In this document: positions 1-12,231 of the stretch, piece after piece
How the letters are laid out: the number at the start of each line of letters is the position of its first letter
Numbering within the stretch: the stretch's first letter is position 1
NCBI GenBank assembly: GCA_950295325.1
Contig: OX485805.1
Location: 24,725,501 to 24,789,500 of the forward strand
Source of the DNA: Polytrichum commune
Lineage: Eukaryota; Streptophyta; Polytrichopsida; Polytrichales; Polytrichaceae
Reading direction: 5' to 3'
DNA length: 64,000 nucleotides
Notes under the pieces: model-generated
Databases searched by the model: none
Told to the model about the DNA's origin: nothing
Seen by the model: only the letters and a program-made list of their open reading frames with translations
Program-made: the position numbers and the translations under genes

Positions 1-273
1 ACCAGAGAAGAAGCTCAGACAGGGGTGTTGCCACATTCTTGATGGACTCACGTTCTGAATTTCTGACACGCTACTGTGAGCAGCAGCAAATAATTGTTCA
101 TACATGGCAGTCTCCAGATTCTGGAAGACTTTTTGAGAGACAGATTCTTAGCATCTTGAGGCTTTTAGAGCCAAGCAGGACAGTCACACAAGTAGCCAGA
201 GAGATCAGTATTGATCTATGCAGAAGATGAGAAGACGGAAATCAGAGCTGCTCATTGAGTTTGTTATCCCTTT
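1..273 (-). other. probable 3' flank of the FkbM-like gene
   Basis: This stretch follows the stop codon of the minus-strand methyltransferase gene and probably holds its 3' untranslated region. A 63-codon plus-strand open frame (39-230) lies here, but it resembles no family I know and is too short to support as a gene. No polyadenylation signal could be assigned with confidence. Confidence 0.3.
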
Positions 274-1332
274 TTATGGCCAGGCATGGATGAAGTACCC
301 CTTCGACCGCAGGCTGGCCATAAGCTGTGTTGCTTCCTTGCGAGAGTGCTCAAACTTATCCCAGTGGTATGCAGACATGGACGTGTGGTGGTAATGAATC
401 TCCACAAACAACTCGTCGATGATTTTGGACATGTCCAAGTCATTCAACCATCTCATCAGTATCGGCCACTCCGCCCCCTCAATGTCCATCTTAACAATGA
501 CCGTATCTGAAGCCGTCAGGTTCAACTCTTCTTTCATGAACCTCGTTATGTTGATGGAGTTTGTCAAGCCGTCATCGTAGTCGGCCACAAATTTGTTGTA
601 GACCTTCATCCGTTGCAGCATCCAGTCCGGGATGCCAGGCTCTGATCTCACACGGTTTGCTGAATTCGAAAAACTTGGCAGCCAGTTTCCCTCTTCATCG
701 GCGCCATGCTCAGGAATGCGAAAAAAGTTGGGGATCGCTTCGAACGCGTGGACTTCCGTGAAATCGCAAGGATACATCTTCATGAACCATTGTACGCTAG
801 TGTGGAAATTGTTTGCCCCTAAATCGAGGAACACCCGGCGGCTCCGCACGTTCAGGTCAACTTTACTTCCATAAAGCCATGGAAGCAGATGCGTTTTATC
901 TTCAACATCTTTGACAAACTGCAGTGTGAATCCTCGCCGAAAATTGTTCACCTCATCCAAGCTTTCGATCAGCTGCCCCTTCACATTGCATCTGGCGGGC
1001 CTCCCCATCCACTTCATTTGGTTCCATGGGTCTGCCTTCGAATCTTGAGGTGCGCTACCAAGATGACCAAATACCGAATCACAGATAGCATCCTGTTTTC
1101 CAGCACTGTCAACCCTGATATTGTCAATATTTTTGTCTTCCTGATCAAACACTGCAGGTGTTGCAGACTGCAAACCCCCTGAATGATGTATGAAAAAATC
1201 AAGTAGAATGTAACTAAGCAGAACTAAAATAACAAAGCGCAATACTCGTGAGGAGTTCATTCGACCCGCTGCGTGCATGTCATTAGAAAACTTCATGATT
1301 GTCATTGATGGAATTACTATTTTTCCTCTCAA
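274..1332 (-). CDS. FkbM-like methyltransferase family protein, membrane anchored
   Basis: Single-exon 352-residue frame. Residues 31-48 form one hydrophobic segment rich in L, V, I and F after a short basic N-terminus, the layout of a type II signal anchor, so the catalytic part is probably in the secretory lumen (Golgi or ER). The SAM-binding loop is seen as FLDLGANNF (168-176), followed by the acidic end of strand 2, HAFEA (195-199), and by VKMDIEGAEW (280-289), the signature that is typical of FkbM-type methyltransferases. Plants carry a family of such anchored proteins of unknown substrate; sugar or small-molecule O-methylation is the family expectation, not something shown here. The first ATG gives residues before the anchor; in-frame ATGs at codons 10, 13, 19 and 25 are alternatives that keep the anchor. 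No introns are needed. The frame looks intact. Confidence 0.8.
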   Translation of the reverse strand: MRGKIVIPSMTIMKFSNDMHAAGRMNSSRVLRFVILVLLSYILLDFFIHHSGGLQSATPAVFDQEDKNIDNIRVDSAGKQDAICDSVFGHLGSAPQDSKADPWNQMKWMGRPARCNVKGQLIESLDEVNNFRRGFTLQFVKDVEDKTHLLPWLYGSKVDLNVRSRRVFLDLGANNFHTSVQWFMKMYPCDFTEVHAFEAIPNFFRIPEHGADEEGNWLPSFSNSANRVRSEPGIPDWMLQRMKVYNKFVADYDDGLTNSINITRFMKEELNLTASDTVIVKMDIEGAEWPILMRWLNDLDMSKIIDELFVEIHYHHTSMSAYHWDKFEHSRKEATQLMASLRSKGYFIHAWP

Positions 1333-3423
1333 GCAAGATTATTGCCAATATCCAGAACAATTTTCTGTTGTTTGAACCTAAATCCCCACACCCTGGTTTC
1401 CAAACCAGGCACTGTAAACCTGGTCCAGCACATGTAGAATGAGGAAAGGGCTAAATTTTGCGTATCTATCAATCAAATCAAGAGATAGATGACACCACCC
1501 GGGGCTGGCATGATTTGAGAGATGCTTCACCCTTGGCCATAGACTGAGCTCATATGTAAACATGACACAAGGTTACAGAGATTGGCTATGAGAGGTGATT
1601 ATTCTTAGGAAATAAAGAATGTATTTAATGTTCATAAATTTATGATTTCAAAAACTTAAATTTAGAAGCACAAAAAGTGAGATTGGCACATGACTTCAGT
1701 TCCTATAATATATGAGACGTGTAACTTAGGGTTCTTTATACTTCTATTCTGTAGTCTATGGGAATCGGTCTTTCACCTCTAACTGCTTGCATTGTACATG
1801 GCATTGTATAGGCTTATTTGGACATGATTGGCGACAACATGTGGTTTTGATTTGGGATTAGGCTAATACATGTTAGGATTAAGGGTTGGAGGCATGTAGG
1901 GATATGAGAAGTTGCTTATTTTATTTTTTTAAATTAAATAAAATTTTATGGGCTTAGTTTTAAGTAAAAATTTTTTTTTGAAATTATAAATGTTCTTGAC
2001 CAAGCGATAGCACAAGTCTATGTATATCATCATCTATTTTAAAATAACAATCTATGCTCTAGGCCACTCAAAGAGCTTTCTTACAATGTATAGCACTTGC
2101 CATGGAAATAGGAATGCAACCACAATGGGCGGGGTGAAGTAGGAACCTGAAAAACTTTAAATGTTTTGATGCATTTGAGATGCATAAGATTGAGTTTATT
2201 GCAAGTGTGACCAACATTGAGAATGTCAAGGTAAAATTTGGAGTCAAGTGATGTGTATATGTTATTGTGTTGGTGGTGCTCTCGAATATCTTCAACAATT
2301 CAAACCAAATAATAGAGATTTAAAGGGTGCAAACGTAAACGTCATTAATAATCATATTTGAAGCGCTTTGAGTTATGCTTTGTAAAAAACTTTGGATGGT
2401 GTGGTGAAAACATGGAGTGTGAATTCAAGTTTTCCTAGGACATGACATATGTTTGCTACTTCAACACGCCTCATCTTTATATATCTATATGATAGCTTAA
2501 AAAACCTTAAAAAATTCCACCCATTGATTTTGGATACTTTCAAGATTGTAGCCTACATTCTCAATCTTCATTGTACACAACATTGAGAATGCTATGCTCA
2601 TAGCGAGACAAAGGAACATAATGTTGATCCTTTTATGCTAATAAATATTATTCTAGTGAAATTCCTTGAAAGGTTATATAACTGAGGTGTATTTGTAATA
2701 CTTTTATAATTTTTATTCAACAATTCAAGTCAAACCCCACACCCTAAATATGATCTATATCCCAAGTTACATATCTAAAAATATATGTTTAAAAGTAAAA
2801 TACATAAGAAAATATTTTAATTTTAATTTTAAATATAGTGAATGAAATAATCAATAAGTAAAATTAGTCAATATAAAAATGAAAATTTATACAAGTTGAG
2901 GAACTTGATGCATTTGGTTGAAAACATAAACGATATGGATTGGTGAAGAGCAACAAGCCAACATGATATGATCACGGACTGATGAAAGATGTACCAAAAT
3001 GTTGCTTGAGATGTGTACACTTCATGAGTTAGAGAGAACTGCCATATTTGCAATTTCATATCAACCAAGCTTTTGGAAGTGGTTGACAATTTCAATAGCA
3101 TTGATTGTGGGGAGGATATGGCTGGAATAACATGTATTTATGAACAAAGGTCCATGAGACGTTGAGGATGCGGACACAAATGTCCTCACAATAGGCCTTT
3201 AAGGGTTAAAGGGAATGAGTTTTTTATTTTTTATTTTTTATTTTTTTAATTCAAATAAAATTTTTAAAAAATCCATATAATAAATCAAACGGGGCATATG
3301 GGGCATCATACGACGACAACAATTCATATCAGCAATTGGGTAGCACCCACAATGAGAAATGTGATTGATTTTGAGCATTGAGTACTGTACATGAGTGGGG
3401 GGCATAGAAATTGGATGATTGTG
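1333..3423. other. AT-rich spacer, no gene recognised
   Basis: Upstream region of the FkbM-like gene, which should hold its promoter and 5' leader. It is AT-rich with only short frames that show no family resemblance. I saw no clear TIR pair or RNA gene in it. Confidence 0.4.
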
Positions 3424-3658
3424 CAATGAATGGGGAGAACCGATGGCTAGTGACACATGACTGCTGGTTGAGTTTAAGAAGTAGGCAGTTGAAGTCCAAG
3501 ACTTTAGGAAACAAATTACTCCATCCACTTAGAATAGTTTACAGAATATTCCCCTATTTATAAAGAAAACCAAAAGATGTCAACATATAAACCAGTGGGT
3601 CTTGGAAACACTAGCATGGATCTCCACCGATTATGCCCGAGAATCTCCCCGGACCCGG
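3424..3658 (-). mobile_element. family B hAT-like MITE, copy 3 (old)
   Basis: About 235 bp beginning CAATGAATGGGGAGAACCG and ending near TCTCCCCGGACCCGG, with the internal family B landmarks (a motif like CAAAAGATGTCAACATATAA and ATGGATCTCCACCGATTATG). The flanks GATTGTG and GATTGAG may be the remains of a target duplication. Better-preserved copies at 14365 and 24642 define the family. Confidence 0.6.
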
Positions 3659-3669
3659 GATTGAGTTCT

Positions 3670-4214
3670 AGGGCCACTTCACACACAAGGTTGAAGGCCC
3701 CTGACCATGGCATTGTAAGAGCTCTCATTGGTCGAAAGGCGGAGACCGTCCAAGTTCACTTTGCACTAGGAGGTGAAGGTCTAAAGGCCCAAAGAAAAGT
3801 TCGTGGATGAAAAGTCTACATGGAGTCCTACATGGCATGTTGTGGATAAGGGTGCATGGTCTACAGGAATTTGCGTCTCCAAGAGGTGGGCTTGACGAAA
3901 ATTCCGGGAGACCATGACTTTTTTTATATATTTTTTTCAGCATGGTAGATTCCAGGACATACAAACACCACCAAGTAATTCTCTTAAATTGATAAATTTT
4001 GAGACATATTATATTAAACCAAATCCTCCCCTCTTTTTTCCGCCAACAAACTATGCAATGGTCCCGCAACATGGTCCATTCTCACTTCACACTATGCTTG
4101 AGGGCCAGTGACTACATAAAACGGCTTTCCCAACACCCATGGTACAACCTTTGGATGAGAGTCAAGGGTCCTCACCATTACAAGGTCACGGCTCTTGGCT
4201 CATGTGTGAAGTGG
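3670..4214. mobile_element. family C TIR element
   Basis: Inverted ends AGGGCCACTTCACACACAAG at the left and, reverse-complemented, AGGGCCACTTCACACATGAG at the right bound about 545 bp. The same end motif recurs at 7250-7275, 21660-21690 and 24240-24260, and a diverged body copy is at about 5040-5556. No coding capacity is visible. The target duplication was not clear, so the superfamily is not assigned. Confidence 0.55.
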
Positions 4215-4225
4215 CCCTCAACCTG

Positions 4226-4615
4226 CCTCAATGAATGGGGAGAACACACTGCTAATTACAAATGCACCGGTTGGGTTTGAGAAATAATTGATCGGAGTTC
4301 AAGACTTCAAGATAAATACCGATTATTTTAGAGGAATCTAGGGAATATACCTCTCGAGGTAATAATAATAATAATAGGAAAACCGAAAGATCGCAACATG
4401 TAATTGGATGGGCTCCGAAACACATAACATTACTCTGCTACTGAGTTGTGTTCATGGACCCCGTCGTAAATTCGAGAGTAAAGCCTCCGGATGCTAGAAT
4501 CCTAGTGCGTCAAACGGAATATGAAAACAAGATAGGTGAACACAACTCATCAACTTAGTAAGGTTATGCACTAGGATCTCAACCGATTATGTCCAAAAAT
4601 CTCCCCGGACACTGG
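4226..4615 (-). mobile_element. family B MITE, copy 4, with internal insertion
   Basis: Starts with a GAATGGGGAGAACA-type end, carries the family B core (CCGGTTGGGTTTGAGAAATAA and the GAAAACCGAAAGATCGCAACA stretch) and ends with CCGATTATGTCCAAAAATC then CTCCCCGGAC. It is longer than the 226-bp copies because extra sequence, including an (AAT)n run near 4360-4376, sits in the middle. Confidence 0.5.
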
Positions 4616-4701
4616 CCTGCCTTGTCCCCCGTGTCTTGTGTCCTTTATAACATATTATTTATTAAGATCACCAACTACTTGCCACACATACATACCAGTG
4701 C

Positions 4702-4926
4702 CCGGGAAGTTTTTGGGCATATATAGTCGGTCAAGATCCTAGTGATTCTAAATCCAGCCGGTTACATGTTGACATCTTCCGGTTTTGCTATCATTCATTG
4801 GAGGTATATTCTTCTATAGATTCCTCTAAAATAATCGGTAATTTTCCAAAAGTCTCCAACTTCAACCGGTTATTTCTCAAACTCAACCGGTTCATGTGTA
4901 ACTAACCGCCGGTTCTCCCCGGACAT
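4702..4926 (+). mobile_element. family B MITE, copy 5
   Basis: Opposite orientation to copies 3 and 4. It opens with GGGAAGTTTTTGGGCATATA, passes through CCGGTTACATGTTGACATCT and closes with CGCCGGTTCTCCCCGGACAT, matching the copy at 14365-14584 along its length. A short (AT)n run follows at about 4937-4952. Confidence 0.6.
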
Positions 4927-5039
4927 AGATACATGCATATATATATATATGTGCCTGACACAGAGCAAATAATTCATAGTTCCCTTTACGTTCTACCAAT
5001 GCATGCTTTACAGTATCATGATGCAGAGATATCGAAGTA

Positions 5040-5556
5040 CTAAGCCCTCATTCGACCTCTAAAATTTATGGCCAATTTACAGTAGAGCTTGAGGGCCCTT
5101 GCTTAATGATATACAAATTATGTTATGGTTCAGAAGCCGGAGAACTGTTTAAATTCACTTTACACTAAAACTTTGAAGGCTTGAGTGATCAAAGAGATTT
5201 GAATGGATGAAAAATCTACATGGCAACAAGTGGATAATGTTTCATGGTCTATTGGAATATGCGTCAAGTCTATAAAAAAATAGGTGGGTCTGACACAAAA
5301 GTAGAGACTGTGATAATCAATGAGATTGTCATTGTCTTCTAGAAATATTATGTTGTTGTGTTGGGACCTAGACTTGAACATGTGGGTGGTCCCTTAACAT
5401 GGTCCATTTTTGTCTTTTACACTAAGTTTGAGGGCTCGTCGATTGTAAGGTTGGTATTATGTTTCTCACGGTACGACTTTTGGATGATTTTGAAGGGGCC
5501 TTGGGTTTTTCATGGTCTTGGCGTTTGCTCTATGTGTAATTTAGCCCCGTAGTCGA
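5040..5556. mobile_element. diverged family C element
   Basis: Body sequence parallels 3670-4214 in the same order (the CAAGTTCACTTTGCACTA-like stretch, the GTGGATAA...CATGGTCTA stretch, the AGGTGGG stretch). The ends have drifted, so this is an older copy. No coding capacity is visible. Confidence 0.45.
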
Positions 5557-6621
5557 AGCTTTTCAAGAAGAAATTGTTGGTAAGTGCTATCTTGAATGTA
5601 TATTTACTCATCCCCAACCAACCTCACATTTGAAGTAATTTGGAAGAACATCTTAAGGATACTCTATTATCACAAGCCGTACTTTTTGTTAGAAAAACCT
5701 GAATATGTTGAAACTTGAAGAGAATTGATAAATGCCACTGATGTCATTGCACGAGTTCTGAAAAGGCCAAACTCATCATGAAGCTTATCTTTTCTCTTTA
5801 AACAATCACATACTAGGCCCTCTCAATTGTGTTCACTATTGAGTTTAGAATGGTTTTTATTTTTTAGCACATAGTCTAATCTCATCGTAACACATGTATC
5901 ATTTCTTGGGTGCAAAACGTTATCATATGCCATCCAACTATAGGCATTCAATTGAGAATAGTGATGACATTAGGTCCACATACCTTATCATATGTAGGTC
6001 AATCAAAAGTTGGAGTAGGAGCACAATTTTTAAATAAATAAATAAATAAATAAATATGTGTGTGTGTGTGTGTGTGTGTGTAGTTGAGCTACATATATGT
6101 GTTCTTAGTTAATTGTATAAAAAATTATCCTATCTAATAATGTTGTAATTGTGTAAAGAATTGAATAAATTAGGCCCCCAATTAGGCTTAAAATGGACAC
6201 TTTTAGTTCTACATCCACTTCTCATAGAATATCAAACATGCAACGAGCACAAGATGGTTAGCAATCTAAATCATGTTTGTAGCCATTTTTCTCATAACGA
6301 TTGGAGTTCACATGGATATCTTATTTATTATCAAAGTGAAGATTCTCTCTCTTGACAAACGATCATATTACATATCTCCCTAAATAAGTAGATCATCAAT
6401 CATAAGTTGGGGTTGTTGGACTCTAAAGCAACGACTCAACTAATTTGAGGTTGACAAAGTACCAAACCACACAAAGGTCCTCCCTCACTGTTGATGTAGA
6501 TCCAATTTTTTAGATTTCTACGCAACAATGTTCGTGTATTCAAGGTTATTTCACATATATGATGGCATGATGTAAAGGTTTATCCTCTCATTTACCCCCC
6601 CCCCCACACACACAAAAAAGA
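5557..6621. repeat. spacer with dispersed repeat and microsatellites
   Basis: A segment at about 5812-5960 is related to 9417-9575 (shared landmark TGTTCACTATTGAG, then TTAGAATGG and a TTTTAGCAC-like stretch), so it is a dispersed repeat of unknown class. An (AAAT)n run at about 6029-6056 passes directly into a (TG)n run at about 6057-6082. No gene is recognised. Confidence 0.5.
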
Positions 6622-6958
6622 CTCGGGGGGGGGGTAGTCATTGGTTGAAGTAGCAATATACGTGTGAACAAATGATAGGGTATTTTAAAAACATGGGGGC
6701 TAAAAATTATAAATGGATTTAAGAGTAATATAGGGTATCAAAAATGGCACTGGACATCTTTAAAGTACTATAGGGTATGGAATAATAGGTAATTTGAAAT
6801 TATAAGTAATGCAAGCCATTTTTCTATTAACCCAAAGTAGAATTTTACATAATGATAGCATGTGAAAAAAAGAAGAGAATTGAAAGTAATACCCCCTATA
6901 AAATAATGGTTGTTCGCACCTATATCCTTAACTTTTTAACACACTGCCCCCCCCCGAG
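6622..6958. mobile_element. family D MITE, 337 bp, exact 8-bp target duplication
   Basis: Both ends read CTCGGGGGGGGG inward (left at 6622, right complement at 6958). The flanks are the identical octamer AAAAAAGA at 6614-6621 and 6959-6966. Inside the left end the motif ATACGTGTGAACAAATGATA is followed by GGGTATTTT, a subterminal layout shared with the other family D members at 21136, 32352, 55247 and 62949. An 8-bp duplication fits hAT-like elements, although homopolymer-rich octamers are weaker evidence than mixed ones. No coding capacity. Confidence 0.7.
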
Positions 6959-6966
6959 AAAAAAGA

Positions 6967-8853
6967 TCACATATGCTTAGCAATGTTTATACATATGATC
7001 AATTTTCTCATATTTTTTGCGACAAGCCACACAAATGAATATCTTATTCATTGTCAAACTGGAGATTCTCTTCCTCATTAGACAAATAATCATATACTCG
7101 TCACTCCTTTTATATCAATTATCAATCGTACATGCTTATCTACACTAAAGACATTAGGCCATGTCTCTCACAATTTCATGGTCACGGCTCTAAGGCTCTT
7201 GGCTCCTAAAGTCATTAGGCCATGGCTCTCACAATTTCACGGTCACGGCTCTTGGCTCGTGTGTGAAGTGGCCCCTAAGCCCGCATCTGATGACGTGGAA
7301 GCGCTTCGGGGGAAGAAAGACTTGCCGGGGTATCATTGTTGACGCTTTATCTGGGCGCTCGTCGCAAATGGGCCTAATAAGTTGGGGCGGGGAGCAGGAT
7401 CTCAACTAATTTGAGGTTGACAAAGTAAGCGCAATGTGGATCCGGATTATTCTAAATTTACACCGGGAGGGCATACGATGGTACTCTTGACCGGGTAAAG
7501 TTTTTTACCGAATACGTCAGATCTAATAATTTAGTCGATGATGCAGTCGGAGTCGATCACTCTCTCCGGAGGGTGGGGAGGCATTGACTGCAGCTCAATC
7601 ATGACGCCCAACTTTCTTCTTTCCTTCACAATTGTTGAAGGAACGAAGGAAATGTTGGAGCGTGCATCAATTCTTACCTCGATCGAACGAGTCCCAGCAT
7701 CGTCATCCTGCTCCCCTGTCCACTTTGATTGCAAGGATCCCCAAATTACTTGCTACTCCAACAACTTACATCACCGAAATAGATCGAGCGAGTAGGAGGT
7801 GCGTCCCGACTCCTTTCTTTCGTGAATCCGGTCCCTCACCTGAAACCAAAATCTATCGAGCGAGTAGGAGGTGCGTCCCAACCCATTTCTTTCGTGAATC
7901 CGATCTCTCACCTGAAACCAAAATCTTAGCTGAGATCTCGCATTTGGCACTACGGAATCCTCAGAAGCTATGGCGGCATCCACTCAATCGCAAATCTCCT
8001 ACTCAGAATGCGTGGGTGCGAGTACCGCCTCTGAAATGGGATACTGTCATTCGGATCACTGTGAGGGGTGGTGATGTGATTGGGTGGCTGGGGATTGATG
8101 TACTCTCGACGTCTTGGGTCACTATAGGTTTCGTAGTTGTGGACTTAATTTATTAGTCTCCGCTTCTATTTCAGAGAGTAATGTATAAGTCTTGTCGCTC
8201 TGTAGTGTCTCCCTGTGTGCGTCCTTACAGATGTGTGTTGATAAAATTTATATTTACAAGTAGGTATGGCTAGGGTTGAGAAAGAGTGAAGCTATGGTCC
8301 TGTAATTCTGGCCTGATGATTTCGCTCAAATTTGTCACGACGACTACTATGCAGGAAGCTGGTGTGGTCTTTCCACATGCAGAAAGCTGCATTATTGAGG
8401 TGTGCTGAAGAATCCTTTTCGCTTCCATACATTGTTGAGATCGATTCTTTATTCCGGTCTCTTCCTCATGTGGGTGGACATGAATTCGCCGGCCATTCTT
8501 GCTGGTGGTAGGACTGGCTTTTAGAATATGGAAATGACCCTGTGATCTGATTGCATAAATCCAGAATGTAGGATAATATTCTCAAGATTGTTCGTTGTGA
8601 AGTGGACCATCTGTGTAGCATTGTGCTGTACTTCGTGAATCCAGTGAAAGTTGTAGGGAAGTGCTGACACTCTTCATATTTACAATTTGGATCTGGAGTG
8701 CAGGCTTCGAAAGAAAATGCGGGGGAGTGATTATAGCAGACTATTTGTGATGTAAAGTGGGGATTAGGGCGTATCAAAGGAGGAGGACTTAGGCAGGCGG
8801 TGGAGATTATCAAGTGGGAGTTAGTCCCTACTACCCTAATTTAGTTTGCAGGA
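6967..8853. other. spacer and upstream region of the cyclophilin gene
   Basis: Contains a short tandem duplication at about 7145-7265 (the phrase CATTAGGCCATG...CTCTCACAATTTCA twice) ending in a family C terminus, and a separate exact-period tandem repeat at 7783-7926. The rest is probably promoter, 5' leader and possibly a leader intron of the downstream gene, because the cyclophilin ATG is preceded by TTTAGTTTGCAG, a good splice acceptor. Confidence 0.4.
7783..7926. repeat. tandem duplication, two 72-bp units
   Basis: Two adjacent 72-bp units (7783-7854 and 7855-7926) both start ATCGAGCGAGTAGGAGGTGC and end with GAAACCAAAATCT. They differ by only a few bases. They lie about 0.9 kb upstream of the cyclophilin start codon, so they may fall within its promoter or leader. 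Confidence 0.85.
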
Positions 8854-11800
8854 ATGCAACGCTTAAATATGGCTGCGCTGTTGCCGCAAAACAAAGGTCG
8901 AAAGAAAGGGCCTGGCTCGCAGCTGAGTGTGGCCTCCATCGTCGTCTGCAATGTGGTCATCATTGTCATCATTCTGTCAGCAGTGGCCATCCACAAACAA
9001 AAATCCAAAGGGTGAGAATCATTGTCACTCTTCGGCTACTTATTAAGCACTTCAGAGTGTTCCAGTTAAACTAGGTTCACCAGCTTCTCGTGGATTGTGT
9101 GGTTTAAGGTATGGGGGCCTTATGTCTTAACTGGACAAACTTAGATTTGAGTGATAATTTGTAAGGTTTGTAGTTCAGAATGGACACCAGAAAGACGTGT
9201 ATCACGATAAGATTGGACTATGTGCCCAGAATATGGACACTATTCTAGGTTCGATTGCTGTCTGTGAACACAATTGGCATGGCCTAAGGTGGATGGGTCT
9301 TAAATGGTTACTTTTTCCGACCAGCCCAGTTCTCCTAAGATATTGAACACGCGAGTAGAAATAGAATGTTAGCAAATCCAAATTAAAGTGAAGATTCTTG
9401 TGCTCTTAAAATGGTCATGAAAGTCCCCCCAATTATGTTCACTATTGAGCTTAGAATGGCTACCATTTTTTGAGCACGCTGTCCAATCTCTTTTACACGT
9501 GTTTTTTCTATATGTTCTTGGAGCCACACCACACCACACCACATGCCACTCAAATATAGGCGTCCTAATAAGAAAAGCAACCTAATAAGGCTTGTCTACC
9601 TTATGTAACCACTTGAAGAGACTCCTGTAGAGTTTACATCTCAGAGCTGACTCTGTGGGATTTGCAATTGCTAACTGGATGAGACAATTTCCTATTCGAT
9701 TCATGGTCAGTTAATTTTCTGTGGAGTTGGAAGTGCCCACGATATGGCCACATACCTTTACCAATTTCACTTGAGGTGTGTGCACAACTTTTTAGTAATT
9801 GAGAGCTTTCGTCAAACTTTTTAAGCAACTGCTTTTTTAATTTACAAGCAAAGGCTTTATAGGCCAACTCTAGAAGGCGATGCACTCTCCCACTCAGCTG
9901 CAGATCGGCAAGAGTGACTAGGAATTAGAGTGAGATTTTGAGAGAGGAAAAAATCTCGTAGATTATCTGAAGGCACACAAAGGTGAGAGATGCATTGCGG
10001 AGACTCCCCGGAGAATCCAACGCTCTTGTAATTCAAGACAACCACTCCAATCTGTGGGTCGCCAATAGGTGATCACGAATGTATCACAAAAGTGAGCTTC
10101 CCAAAAATAAGAGGATTTACTTCACTGTCTTCTAGAAGCTGGAACAAATTTACATGAGCAATCTCCTCTAATGGGTTGGCATCATGTAAGAAGTTAATGT
10201 TTATAATTCCTGCTTTGAGTGCGTTCACGAGTAAAATGGTATTGACATCACCTGCTGAATTTTTGGCAGGGGCGTAGATTTGCTTGAAGATCTCAGGAAC
10301 TATGATATCATTTGGAGCAAGGTATGTAGTAGCTACTTGAAACATCAGTAGGGAAAATGACAAGATTTACGAGAATGTATCAGTTGGAGTAGTTCCGTAG
10401 ATTGTTCTAGGATGTACTCTGTGTACCTATCTTGAAGTGTGATGTAGGAATATATTTGTCATAGTTTCAACATCCACCTGGTGTGTCATTATTTATTTAT
10501 ATTTATTTATGGGATCTTTATCATCAAATTTTATATTCAGATATCATCACTTCTTAGGAAATTGTTCTTTCTGCAGACGTCCGATACAGCGTATGGAGAC
10601 ATTAAGCCAGATCAATTACCAAAGCTTGCGGTAAAGATTCTCTTTCACTATTATCTTAAGGCTGAGCTATTACTAATGCCATTGACATTGGAAATTTCTG
10701 CACCACATCAGAAATTTCTGCGTGCCATTATTTCTGTGTCATATCAGTTAAGGATGTATAATATACTAAAAGTTCATGGACATGGAAATGGATGTGAAAT
10801 GTGCATGCATTCAGGACAGAAATGTAAATATAGGTTGTTTCACTCATACATTCTGCATTCTGGGAGTATTTGGCAGATATTCAACACTACGAAAGGATCA
10901 TTTACTGTGGAGCTCTTTCCGAAGCATGCACCCAAAACCGTACTGAATTTTGTGTCGCACAGGTATTCAAAGTTAGGATAGAATTACTTTTCAAATAAAA
11001 TTTGAGTATTCTCCATGCATGTACATTGCCTTTGGAGGAAGAGCAAAGTAAATCCTAAAACAATTTATGTAACATACAAGAAAACCTAATACATGGTTAT
11101 ATTACACAGTAACTATTTGGTGTAGGGTGTTTTACTCTTCTGCATACCGGAGATTAACCCTCTGACCTTCACTTTTTAGAAATTGCTTAATTTACAATCT
11201 GTCTATAGATTCTGTTACACGACGCCTTTTTCTCACAGTCGCTTACAATGTTAAAAGTAAACTGGCTTAGGTCTTCATGCCTTTCCTGATTTGTTGATTT
11301 CTTAATGGTGCAGTAAGAACGGCTACTATGATGGTGTGATATTCCATCGTGTCATTAAGAACTTCATGGTTCAGAGCGGAGATCCCAAGGGAGATGGAAC
11401 AGGTGGCAAATCGATCTGGGGTGGTGGATTTCAAGATGAATTTCATGAAGAGTACAAACAATGGCCTTCTACCATTCTTGCCGTTTGCAAATTTTTAATG
11501 TTTTTGTATAAAGTTGTTCTAGGAGCCATTCATGCACATTTGCAATTTGTTACATGTGGGATTTTGCATAAAGAGGATTGGTGGGTTTGTCTCAGGTTGA
11601 AACATGAACCATTCACACTTTCAATGGCAAACTTAGGGCGGCCCAACACGAACAGATCGCAGTTTTTCATAACAACAGACGTGACCAGCCCTCATTTGGA
11701 TAACAAATACACCGTTTTTGGACGCGTTACTCAGGGCAGAGAGATTGTCATGGTAACTCTCAAATGTCCTTAAAGGTCTTAGCCTCTAAAAGACCCAAGT

Positions 11801-12231
11801 GACCACCAAAAATTGAGCAAAGAAAAAAAGGAAAAAAGAAACAAAATAACCCATAACAAAGAGGAGTGAGGAGGTGTTTCAAAAGTGAGTGATCACTTTG
11901 GTCACTTGGGCTTTAGGTGAAGAAAATACTTCTAGTTTGGTTCTACAGAGATCAATGAGTGTTGCTAGTTGTGACCAGTAGGTTGTAAAATTATCTAAAA
12001 TCCACCCTTCAAGTCTTTCCTCTGTATGACATCTCCAAGTTAGTCATGCGAAACATACTTTGTGACACATCTTTGATTTGATGTGTACCTGGGCATGGGA
12101 CTTTTAAGGGCCAATTGATGATGTTTTCATGATCTTTGATACAGGATATTGAGAGAGCCGAAACAGATGCTGATGATCGGCCGCTAGACCCAATCGTTAT
12201 ACACAACATTGCTGTTGCAGATGAGCTATGA
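8854..12231 (+). CDS. CYP21-4: CYP21-4-like membrane-anchored cyclophilin (peptidyl-prolyl isomerase), six exons
   Basis: Exons 8854-9011, 10558-10630, 10877-10962, 11314-11451, 11596-11752 and 12145-12231 all have GT/AG borders and compatible phases; together they make 232 residues, close to Arabidopsis CYP21-4. Residues 25-45 are a hydrophobic anchor after a basic N-terminus ([20 protein letters not shown]); the Arabidopsis protein is reported in the Golgi. The cyclophilin domain runs from [11 protein letters not shown] (about 80) to the end. Catalytic-loop residues FHR (R118), F123 and Q126 and the SQFFIT segment (173-178) are present, unlike many seed-plant CYP21-4 proteins in which this site has drifted. 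The positions of CypA W121 and H126 are H185 and Y190, so cyclosporin binding is expected to be weak. Exon 2's acceptor is the least certain (AG at 10556-10557, chosen because it restores phase). Role: prolyl isomerisation in the secretory pathway, by family. Confidence 0.88.
9417..9575. repeat. dispersed repeat within cyclophilin intron 1
   Basis: Related to 5812-5960 over about 150 bp. It lies in the long first intron (9012-10557). Nearby, 9656-9775 is related to 15506-15595 (shared landmark TTTGCAATTGCTAAC, then GGATGAGACAATT) and more distantly to about 24170-24250. Neither repeat shows clear ends. Confidence 0.5.

Noticed and set aside
7632-8156. 174-codon frame upstream of the cyclophilin gene
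   Set aside because: It runs through the 72-bp tandem duplication and has no recognisable motif; the multiple-of-three period explains the open frame.
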